A DNA stretch of 5,829 nucleotides, taken from an uncultured Eubacteriales bacterium (lineage in GTDB: Bacteria > Bacillota > Clostridia > Oscillospirales > Acutalibacteraceae). The notes beneath the pieces are model-generated. The model saw nothing but the letters and a program-made list of their open reading frames with translations. It was not told the DNA's origin and made no database searches. The translations under genes were made by a program, and so were the position numbers. The stretch is taken from the NCBI GenBank assembly GCA_934501135.1, contig CAKSUE010000054.1:1-5829 (forward strand), written 5' to 3'. Every line of letters starts with the position of its first letter. The stretch's first letter is position 1. Below are positions 1-5,274 of the stretch, piece after piece.

Positions 1-89
1 ATATAATATGTTTAAGGTTATTCCGGAAAATACAAGTGAATATTATTGATATCTTTTGTTATTATAATTATACTAAGGGGATGATATCT

Positions 90-1223
90 TTGGGCGCATT
101 TTCTTTTATTACAGAAACGGCTAAAAGTCTAACATTACCTATTATTATAATGTGGGTTATAGGCGGTTTGCTTATTTGGCTTGCAATAAAGAAAGATTTT
201 GAACCGGCATTGCTTTTGCCTATAGGCTTTGGTGCTATACTTGTTAATTTCCCGTTATCTGGAGTTATAGGTGACCATGGAATAATACAGTGGCTTTATC
301 ATGTTGGTATAGCAGCTTCTGAAGCATTTCCACTTTTGCTATTTGTGGGAATTGGTGCGATGATAGACTTTGGACCGCTGCTTTCTAATCCTAGAATGCT
401 GCTTTTTGGATCTGCAGCTCAATTTGGAATATTTTTAACTATAATTGTTTCGGTACTGTTGGGCTTTCCGCTAAAGGATGCTATGTCCATTGGTGTTATA
501 GGTGCAGCAGATGGTCCAACATCTATATTAGTGTCTCAACAGCTTAATAGTGCATATAAAGGTGCTATAGCTGTGGCTGCATATTCATATATGGCTTTAG
601 TTCCGCTTATTCAGCCTTTTGCTATTAAGGCGGTAACAACAAAGAATGAAAGAAAAATTAAAATGCCTTATAATCCTAAGAAAGTTTCGAAAACAACAAA
701 GATATTATTCCCGATAATCGTCACATTGGTTGCAGGGCTAATTGCTCCAGATTCAATAGCTTTAGTAGGATTTTTAATGTTTGGAAATTTAATTAGAGAA
801 TGCGGAAGGCTTGAAAATTTATCTCAAACAGCGCAAGGGCCGCTTGCAAATTTAATTACAATATTTTTGGGAATAACTATTGCATTTCAGATGCAGGCAT
901 CACAGTTTTTAACCTGGGGAACATTAGTTGTTATGTTTTTAGGTTTAGTTGCATTTACATTTGATACTATTGGCGGAGTAATGTTCGCAAAGTTTTTAAA
1001 TTTATTCCTTTCTAAAGACAAGAAGATAAATCCTATGGTCGGCGGAGCTGGAATATCGGCGTTTCCGATGTCTGCAAGGGTTATTCAGAAAATGGCGATT
1101 AAAGAAGATAATCAAAATCACTTACTGATGCATGCTGTTGGTGCAAATGTGGCAGGGCAGATTGGATCTGTTGTAGCGGGTGGAATTATACTGTCTCTTG
1201 CACGTTCGTTCGGGCTATGTTAA
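90..1223 (+). CDS. oadB: Sodium ion-translocating decarboxylase, beta subunit
   Basis: This is the integral-membrane beta subunit of the biotin-dependent Na+-pumping decarboxylases (oxaloacetate, methylmalonyl-CoA or glutaconyl-CoA type). It decarboxylates carboxybiotin and couples this to Na+ export. Seen: a very hydrophobic protein with many membrane segments. Numbered from TTG 90 (377 aa, within the family range), it has the hallmark GAADGPTSI motif near residues 138-146, whose Asp is a family Na+/proton-site residue. GGAGISAFPMSARV lies near 318-331 and the NVAGQIGS motif near 353-360. The start is uncertain. The frame is open to the left window edge, with GTG at 36, ATG at 81 and TTG at 90. 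AAGGGG at 75-80 sits 9 bases before the TTG but touches the ATG, so TTG is preferred. oadG follows 33 bases downstream. The substrate of the complex cannot be told from this subunit. The family call is firm; the start is weak. Confidence 0.93.
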   Translation: MGAFSFITETAKSLTLPIIIMWVIGGLLIWLAIKKDFEPALLLPIGFGAILVNFPLSGVIGDHGIIQWLYHVGIAASEAFPLLLFVGIGAMIDFGPLLSNPRMLLFGSAAQFGIFLTIIVSVLLGFPLKDAMSIGVIGAADGPTSILVSQQLNSAYKGAIAVAAYSYMALVPLIQPFAIKAVTTKNERKIKMPYNPKKVSKTTKILFPIIVTLVAGLIAPDSIALVGFLMFGNLIRECGRLENLSQTAQGPLANLITIFLGITIAFQMQASQFLTWGTLVVMFLGLVAFTFDTIGGVMFAKFLNLFLSKDKKINPMVGGAGISAFPMSARVIQKMAIKEDNQNHLLMHAVGANVAGQIGSVVAGGIILSLARSFGLC

Positions 1224-1256
1224 TGATATGAATGACTTGAAAGGAGATCGATTAAG

Positions 1257-1445
1257 GTGCATTTATTAGATTTTAACAGCTTGATAGGTATAGTTCATAC
1301 TGCGGATATTAAGAATTCGCTTTGGTTAATGCTTCAGGGGATGGTTGGCATATTTTTAGTTATGCTTATTATTTATCTTGTGATAGTAATATTAAGTAAA
1401 GTATCTTCTAAGAAAATAGATAATAATAAACAAGAGGGAGAGTAA
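1257..1445 (+). CDS. oadG: Small OadG-type gamma subunit of Na+-pumping decarboxylase
   Basis: This is a 62-residue membrane protein that probably acts as the gamma (assembly/anchor) subunit of the decarboxylase, holding the peripheral carboxyltransferase and biotin carrier to the beta subunit. Seen: a short N-terminus, one hydrophobic helix at about residues 24-48 (starting [16 protein letters not shown]) and a lysine- and acid-rich hydrophilic tail. That is the OadG layout, including the Gly-Met pair at the start of the helix. The gene starts with GTG, and AAGGAGA lies at 1241-1247 with normal spacing. It sits directly after oadB, which is the main support because so small a protein carries little family signal. 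The tail is short and lacks the long Ala/Pro-rich linker or metal-binding end seen in some OadG proteins. The stop is only 5 bases before proS, so the two are probably translationally coupled. Confidence 0.72.
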   Translation: MHLLDFNSLIGIVHTADIKNSLWLMLQGMVGIFLVMLIIYLVIVILSKVSSKKIDNNKQEGE

Positions 1446-1450
1446 TAATA

Positions 1451-2887
1451 ATGGCGAACCAGAAAAAAATGGTTGAAGAAATAACATCAATGGAAGAGGA
1501 TTTTGCCAAATGGTATACTGATATAGTCAAAAAGGCAGAGCTTATGGACTATTCTAGCGTTAGGGGCTGTATGATAATAGAACCATACGGCTATGCAATA
1601 TGGGAGAATATACAGAGGATTCTTGATAATGAGTTTAAAAAACTTGGACATGAGAATGTTTCTATGCCTATGTTTATTCCTGAAAGCTTACTTCAGAAAG
1701 AAAAGGATCATGTAGAAGGCTTTGCCCCTGAGGTTGCATGGGTAACGCATGGGGGTAATGAGAAACTTCAGGAAAGATTATGTGTAAGACCAACATCTGA
1801 AACTCTATTTTGCGATCACTATGCAAATGTTATACATTCGTGGAGAGATCTTCCTAAACTTTATAATCAGTGGTGTTCAGTTGTGCGCTGGGAAAAAACC
1901 ACAAGACCATTTTTAAGATCTGTTGAATTCCTATGGCAAGAAGGGCATACAATGCACGAAACTAAGGAGGAAGCAGAAAAAGAAACGGAGCAAATGCTTA
2001 ATGTGTATGCAAACTTTTGTGAGAATGAGTTAGCTATACCAGTTATTAAAGGAAAAAAGACAGATAAAGAAAAATTTGCTGGAGCAGTTTCTACATACAC
2101 AATAGAAGCTATGATGCATGACGGCAAAGCACTGCAGTCTGGGACAAGCCATTTCTTTGGAGATGGATTCTCAAAGGCATTTGATATAACATTTCAAGAT
2201 AGAAATAATAAACAAAGCTATCCGTTCCAAACATCATGGGGGGCTTCCACAAGGCTTATAGGTGGTATAATAATGACTCATGGTGATGATAATGGCTTGG
2301 TTTTACCGCCAGCTGTAGCACCTATTCAGGTTATAATTCTTCCTATAGCTATGCATAAAGAGGGCGTTTTAGAAAAAGCAAAAGAAATTGAAACAAGGCT
2401 GAAGAAAGTTTGCAGAGTGAAGGTAGATGATTCTGATCAAAGTCCAGGTTGGAAGTTTGCTCAGTATGAGATGAAAGGTGTTCCTTTAAGATTGGAAATA
2501 GGACCTAAAGATATTGAAAAGAATCAGTGTGTATTAGTAAGACGTGACAATAGAGAAAAGATTTTTGTACCTCTCGACAATATAGAAGAAGAGATTCCTA
2601 AGGCTTTAGAGCTTGTAAGGCAGGGTATGTATGACAAGGCTTATAAAAGAAGAGAAGAAATGACATACATAGCAAAAAATCTTGATGAACTTAAAAATAT
2701 TGCCGATACAAAACCAGGATTTATTAAAGCTATGTGGTGTGGGTCTCAGGAATGTGAAGAAAAGTTAAAAGAGATTTCGGGAGTTTCTTCTAGGTGCATT
2801 CCGTTTGAGCAAGAACATTTATCTGATGAATGTGTGTGCTGCGGTAAAAAGGCAGATAAAATGCTTTATTGGGGTAAATCCTATTAA
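1451..2887 (+). CDS. proS: Prolyl-tRNA synthetase, short archaeal/eukaryote-like type
   Basis: This cytoplasmic class II aminoacyl-tRNA synthetase charges tRNA-Pro with proline using ATP. At 478 aa it is the short form without the YbaK-like editing insertion of E. coli-type ProRS. Seen: motif 1 around residues 45-77; the proline-binding RPTSE loop at 113-117; motif 2 with [18 protein letters not shown] at 152-169; motif 3 around 261-280 with Arg in GASTRLIGG; and an anticodon-binding domain from about 291. The C-terminal domain has Cys430-x4-Cys435 and Cys461-x2-Cys464, matching the zinc site of this subclass. The protein ends in Tyr (GKSY), and in this subclass the terminal Tyr reaches into the active site. 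The ATG start has GAGGGAG at 1434-1440, which lies inside the end of oadG. The gene is followed by a strong terminator. No key residue appears missing. Confidence 0.97.
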   Translation: MANQKKMVEEITSMEEDFAKWYTDIVKKAELMDYSSVRGCMIIEPYGYAIWENIQRILDNEFKKLGHENVSMPMFIPESLLQKEKDHVEGFAPEVAWVTHGGNEKLQERLCVRPTSETLFCDHYANVIHSWRDLPKLYNQWCSVVRWEKTTRPFLRSVEFLWQEGHTMHETKEEAEKETEQMLNVYANFCENELAIPVIKGKKTDKEKFAGAVSTYTIEAMMHDGKALQSGTSHFFGDGFSKAFDITFQDRNNKQSYPFQTSWGASTRLIGGIIMTHGDDNGLVLPPAVAPIQVIILPIAMHKEGVLEKAKEIETRLKKVCRVKVDDSDQSPGWKFAQYEMKGVPLRLEIGPKDIEKNQCVLVRRDNREKIFVPLDNIEEEIPKALELVRQGMYDKAYKRREEMTYIAKNLDELKNIADTKPGFIKAMWCGSQECEEKLKEISGVSSRCIPFEQEHLSDECVCCGKKADKMLYWGKSY

Positions 2888-2895
2888 TATAGTTT

Positions 2896-2929
2896 ATACC
2901 GAGTCCTACTGCTGGACTTGGTATTTTTT
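2896..2929 (+). terminator. Intrinsic terminator after proS
   Basis: An 11-bp stem pairs ATACCGAGTCC (2896-2906) with GGACTTGGTAT (2914-2924), with one G-T wobble and a 7-base loop. It is followed by a run of six T (2924-2929). It starts 8 bases after the proS stop and would end the oadB-oadG-proS transcript. The opposite strand lacks a matching T-run, so it looks one-directional. Confidence 0.93.
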
Positions 2930-2952
2930 GTTTCAAAATTTTTATAAAAAGC

Positions 2953-2981
2953 TTGCAATGATCTATAAAGTATGATATTAT
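2953..2981 (+). promoter_or_regulatory. Candidate sigma-A promoter of the S10 operon
   Basis: The -35-like TTGCAA at 2953-2958 (4 of 6 consensus bases) is separated by 17 bases from the -10-like TATTAT at 2976-2981 (5 of 6). A TG at 2973-2974 is placed as in an extended -10. An exact TATAAT at 2979-2984 overlaps it but leaves a 20-base spacer, so the first register is preferred. The start would fall near 2987-2990. The site lies between the proS terminator and the structured rpsJ leader, where an operon promoter is expected. The region is AT-rich, so chance matches are possible. Confidence 0.7.
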
Positions 2982-3071
2982 AATTAAGCGTGACTGCAAC
3001 AGATATGCGAGGAAGCGGGAGGTTGCGGCTTTTGGCCGGTTTTTCCGTGGAGTATGTCCGATTTTAAACCG

Positions 3072-3139
3072 GGCGACAAAAAATATTAGGATGTAAAAAG
3101 TATGAATTCTATACTTTTATGTCTAAACGCTTTTTGGCC
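3072..3139 (+). promoter_or_regulatory. Long interrupted hairpin arm within the rpsJ leader
   Basis: Three stacked stems can form one arm. GGC 3072-3074 plus CAAAAA 3077-3082 pair with TTTTTG 3131-3136 plus GCC 3137-3139, leaving a GA bulge. TTAGG 3086-3090 pairs with TCTAA 3122-3126, including one G-U. AAAAGTAT 3096-3103 pairs with ATACTTTT 3111-3118 around the loop GAATTCT. Internal loops separate the stems. This is the largest element of the leader and could bind a ribosomal protein, which is inference. Confidence 0.5.
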
Positions 3140-3143
3140 TAAC

Positions 3144-3180
3144 CCGGATGTGACTCTGCTTTTGAGTCAGTCCGGTTTTT
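3144..3180 (+). terminator. Terminator-like hairpin in the leader, candidate attenuator
   Basis: CCGGA 3144-3148 pairs with TCCGG 3171-3175. After a small internal loop (TG opposite G), TGACTC 3151-3156 pairs with GAGTCA 3164-3169 around a 7-base loop. Five T follow immediately (3176-3180). This has the shape of an intrinsic terminator, yet it lies between the only good promoter and rpsJ. It would therefore act as a regulated attenuator and not a constitutive stop. No good promoter is visible between it and rpsJ. Confidence 0.72.
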
Positions 3181-3197
3181 AAATGTCCATTAATGAA

Positions 3198-3213
3198 ACA
3201 CCCGGAAGGGTGT
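3198..3213 (+). promoter_or_regulatory. GNRA-capped hairpin upstream of rpsJ
   Basis: ACACCC (3198-3203) pairs perfectly with GGGTGT (3208-3213) around a GGAA tetraloop, a stable GNRA-type loop. It lies 33 bases before the rpsJ Shine-Dalgarno sequence. It has no T-run, so it is not a terminator. It may be part of the leader or a processing or stability element. Confidence 0.5.
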
Positions 3214-3260
3214 AAGGTCAAAACGGCGCGCCCGCCATCTACAAAAAGGAGGCGATTTTA

Positions 3261-3572
3261 GTGGCAGTCAAAGAGAAAATTAGGATAAGATTAAAGGGTT
3301 ATGATCATCAACTGGTTGATCAGTCAGCAGACAAGATTGTTCAAACTGCAAAGCGCACAGGTGCCAGAGTTTCAGGTCCTGTTCCGCTACCAACAGAAAA
3401 ACAAGTTGTTACTATTCTACGTGCTGTTCATAAGTACAAAGACAGTCGTGAACAGTTCGAGACAAGAACCCATAAAAGACTTATCGATATTCTCAGACCA
3501 TCAAATAAGACTGTTGAGTCTTTGATGAGCTTAGAACTCCCTGCAGGCGTTGAAATAGAGATTAAACTCTAA
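3261..3572 (+). CDS. rpsJ: 30S ribosomal protein S10
   Basis: S10 is a component of the 30S subunit head and, as NusE, a partner in transcription antitermination complexes. At 103 aa it has the normal family length. Seen: the S10 signature around residues 30-45, ending VSGPVPLPT, and the conserved [18 protein letters not shown] segment at 60-77. The start is GTG with a strong AGGAGG at 3247-3252, 8 bases upstream. Residues 2-10 match typical S10 N-termini, so the start is secure. It is the first gene of the S10 operon and follows the structured leader described here, which probably controls it. A 63-base gap separates it from rplC. Confidence 0.98.
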   Translation: MAVKEKIRIRLKGYDHQLVDQSADKIVQTAKRTGARVSGPVPLPTEKQVVTILRAVHKYKDSREQFETRTHKRLIDILRPSNKTVESLMSLELPAGVEIEIKL

Positions 3573-3596
3573 TTTAACCAACCGCAAGAGGGTCAT

Positions 3597-3612
3597 GTTG
3601 GGGAAACTCAAC
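3597..3612 (+). promoter_or_regulatory. GAAA-capped hairpin in the rpsJ-rplC gap
   Basis: GTTGGG (3597-3602) pairs with CTCAAC (3607-3612), with one G-U, around a GAAA tetraloop. It ends 11 bases before the rplC Shine-Dalgarno AGGAGGT (3624-3630). An alternative pairing of CCAAC 3578-3582 with GTTGG 3597-3601 excludes it. It could be a stability, processing or translation-control element; no T-run follows, so it is not a terminator. Confidence 0.45.
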
Positions 3613-3635
3613 CAATAACCAGTAGGAGGTAAAAT

Positions 3636-4268
3636 ATGCAAAAGGCAATCATTGGTAAGAAGATTGGTATGACACAAATCTTCGATGAAAAAGGAAATGT
3701 AGTTCCTGTTACAGTTGTTGAAGCCGGACCATGCGTTGTTTCTCAGAAGAAGACTATTGAAAACGACGGATACGCATCAGTTCAAATCGGTTTTGGCGAC
3801 TTAAAGCCTCACAAAGTAACTAAACCTATGAAAGGTCACTTTGATAAGGCTGATGTTGCTCCTAAGAGAACTCTTAGAGAGTTTCGTTTTGATGATACAG
3901 ATGCTTACAATGTTGGCGATATCATCAAAGCAGATACCTTTGCAGCAGGTGACAAAATTGATGTCATAGGAACAAGCAAAGGTAAAGGCTGTGCCGGTGT
4001 AATTAAACGTTGGAATTTCCAAAGACTTAAAGAGAGTCATGGTACAGGTCCTGTTGCCCGTCATGGTGGTTCAATCGGATGCTGTTCAGATCCTTCCAGA
4101 GTTTTTAAGGGAAAGAAAATGGCTGGTCATTTAGGTGCAGAAAGAGTAACCGTTCAAAATTTAAAGGTTGTTAAAGTGGATGCTGAAAACAATCTAATCG
4201 CTATCAAGGGTGCAGTACCAGGTCCTAACGGCGGTACAGTAATTATACGTGATAGCGTTAAAGCGTAA
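3636..4268 (+). CDS. rplC: 50S ribosomal protein L3
   Basis: L3 is an early-assembly 23S rRNA-binding protein whose central loop reaches toward the peptidyl-transferase centre. It has 210 aa, a normal length. Seen: the N-terminal [10 protein letters not shown] at residues 7-16, [15 protein letters not shown] at 112-126, and the conserved [17 protein letters not shown] at 151-167. The ATG is preceded by AGGAGGT at 3624-3630. The central loop reads [19 protein letters not shown], unlike the HGFGRGPMTHGS-type loop of many Bacilli. It seems to be a lineage variant and not damage, because both flanks are intact. The gene is followed 17 bases later by rplD. Confidence 0.97.
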   Translation: MQKAIIGKKIGMTQIFDEKGNVVPVTVVEAGPCVVSQKKTIENDGYASVQIGFGDLKPHKVTKPMKGHFDKADVAPKRTLREFRFDDTDAYNVGDIIKADTFAAGDKIDVIGTSKGKGCAGVIKRWNFQRLKESHGTGPVARHGGSIGCCSDPSRVFKGKKMAGHLGAERVTVQNLKVVKVDAENNLIAIKGAVPGPNGGTVIIRDSVKA

Positions 4269-4285
4269 GGGAAGGAGGAGTTGTA

Positions 4286-4909
4286 ATGCCTACATTAGCA
4301 GTACTTGATATGTCAGGTAAAGAGGTAGACAAAGTCGACCTTTCTGATAACGTATTTGGAATTAAGCCTAACACAGTTGTTATGCATCAGATGGTAGTTA
4401 ACTATCTTGCAAATAGACGTCAAGGAACACAGTCAGCTTTAACACGTGCTGAAGTTTCCGGAGGTGGAAAAAAACCTTGGAGACAAAAAGGCACAGGTCG
4501 CGCAAGACAAGGCTCAACACGCTCACCTCAATGGAGACATGGCGGTATTGTATTTGCTCCAAAGCCTCGCAGTTACAGATTCTCTGTAAACAAAAAGGTT
4601 AGAAGGCTTGCGATGAAATCTGCTTTTTCAAGCAAGGTTTTAGATAACGATTTAATTGTTCTTGACTCAATTAAATTAGAAGAGTTTAAAACAAAAACTA
4701 TCGCAGAAATGCTAAAAGCATTGGGTGCAAATAAAAAATCTTTAATTGTTATCCCAGAAGTTGATGAAAAAATTATTAGATCAGCAAGAAATATTCCTGG
4801 TGTTAAAACAGCTCAAGTAAATACTTTGAATGTATACGATATGATGAATGCTGATAAACTTATTATTTTAAAGGATACTGTAAGCAAAATTGAGGAGGTG
4901 TATGCATAA
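4286..4909 (+). CDS. rplD: 50S ribosomal protein L4
   Basis: L4 is a 23S rRNA-binding assembly protein that lines the exit-tunnel constriction. In E. coli it also represses the S10 operon. It has 207 aa, a typical length. Seen: the long basic tunnel loop at residues 61-87 with [19 protein letters not shown], the [10 protein letters not shown] segment at 90-99, and the C-terminal [14 protein letters not shown] at 181-194. A strong AAGGAGGAG at 4272-4280 precedes the ATG. The stop TAA overlaps the rplW ATG by one base, and the rplW ribosome binding site lies inside the last codons of this gene. Whether this L4 regulates its own operon through the leader cannot be read from the sequence. Confidence 0.97.
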   Translation: MPTLAVLDMSGKEVDKVDLSDNVFGIKPNTVVMHQMVVNYLANRRQGTQSALTRAEVSGGGKKPWRQKGTGRARQGSTRSPQWRHGGIVFAPKPRSYRFSVNKKVRRLAMKSAFSSKVLDNDLIVLDSIKLEEFKTKTIAEMLKALGANKKSLIVIPEVDEKIIRSARNIPGVKTAQVNTLNVYDMMNADKLIILKDTVSKIEEVYA

Positions 4910-5199
4910 TGGCAGCACAGGATATTATCATACGCCCAGTTATCTCTGAAAAGAGTATGCTAGGCACAGCCATGAAAAAGTACACTTTTAAGGTTGCTAA
5001 AGATGCTAATAAAATTGAGATCGCTAAAGCAGTTGAAGAGTTATTTAATGTAAAAGTAGCTAAAGTAAATACTCTTAACGTTAGAGGTCGTCTTCGCCGT
5101 CAGGGTAGATCACAAGGCTATACTCCGTCTTGGAAAAAGGCTATTGTTACCTTAACTGAAGATAGCAAAAATATCGAGTTCTTTGAGGGCATGATCTAA
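4909..5199 (+). CDS. rplW: 50S ribosomal protein L23
   Basis: L23 sits at the exit of the peptide tunnel and is the docking site for trigger factor and the signal recognition particle. It has 96 aa, a normal length. Seen: IIRPVISEK at residues 7-15, where Glu14 corresponds to the chaperone-contact Glu of E. coli L23; [19 protein letters not shown] at 28-46; and [12 protein letters not shown] at 53-64. The start codon overlaps the rplD stop (TAATG). AGGAGGTG at 4893-4900 is well spaced, so translation is likely coupled to rplD. A 75-base gap with a hairpin separates it from rplB. Confidence 0.97.
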   Translation: MAAQDIIIRPVISEKSMLGTAMKKYTFKVAKDANKIEIAKAVEELFNVKVAKVNTLNVRGRLRRQGRSQGYTPSWKKAIVTLTEDSKNIEFFEGMI

Positions 5200-5227
5200 A
5201 TAAATTAGCAAAAGCATAAAACGGCAA

Positions 5228-5259
5228 TGTATGGGATATGGATCCCGCCAAGCCATACA
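5228..5259 (+). promoter_or_regulatory. Hairpin in the rplW-rplB gap
   Basis: TGTATGG (5228-5234) pairs perfectly with CCATACA (5253-5259). Inside it, GAT 5235-5237 can pair with ATC 5242-5244. An alternative register pairs GGGAT 5233-5237 with ATCCC 5242-5246. The stem ends one base before the rplB Shine-Dalgarno AAGGAG (5261-5266). No T-run follows, so it is not a terminator. It could tune rplB translation or mark an RNA-processing site; this is inference. Confidence 0.5.
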
Positions 5260-5274
5260 AAAGGAGTGAATTAT

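Larger units (their letters stand above)
2988..3260 (+). promoter_or_regulatory. Structured leader RNA of the S10 operon, candidate r-protein leader
   Basis: The roughly 270 bases between the candidate promoter and rpsJ hold no convincing gene but can fold along most of their length. Visible pairings are: CTGCAAC 2994-3000 with GTTGCGG 3022-3028; CCGGTTT 3036-3042 with AAACCGG 3066-3072; a long arm at 3072-3139; a terminator-like hairpin at 3144-3180; and a GNRA-capped hairpin at 3198-3213. S10-operon leaders that autoregulate ribosomal-protein synthesis are known or predicted in several bacteria, including an S10-leader class in Firmicutes. Position and layout fit such a role. I cannot confirm by eye that the sequence matches the published consensus. 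The exact 5' end is inferred from the promoter. Confidence 0.62.

Noticed and set aside
2..49. Open frame from the left edge to TGA at 47-49, possible end of an upstream gene
   Set aside because: Only about 15 codons with no recognisable motif, and it overlaps a TATAAT-like box. Too short to call a gene fragment.
1867..2127. 86-codon open frame on the - strand inside proS
   Set aside because: It lies wholly within the well-supported proS gene on the opposite strand and has no family resemblance or convincing ribosome binding site.
2790..2999. 69-codon open frame on the - strand over the proS end, terminator and promoter region
   Set aside because: It runs through the terminator stem and the candidate promoter, shows no recognisable protein features, and is most simply chance.
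3026..3044. CGGC/GCCG hairpin followed by TTTTT in the early leader, as a first terminator
   Set aside because: The stem is only 4 bp and its bases are better used in the 2994-3028 and 3036-3072 pairings, so it is too weak to call a terminator.
3301..3525. Second forward frame inside rpsJ
   Set aside because: It is out of frame with the certain S10 coding sequence and has no matching ribosome binding site.
3801..4064. 87-codon open frame on the - strand inside rplC
   Set aside because: Antisense to a clear L3 gene; composition follows from the L3 codons.
4813..5086. Shared VNTLNV residues in L4 (about 178-183) and L23 (53-58), suggesting duplication
   Set aside because: Each occurrence fits the consensus of its own family, codons differ and flanks are unrelated, so it is coincidence.
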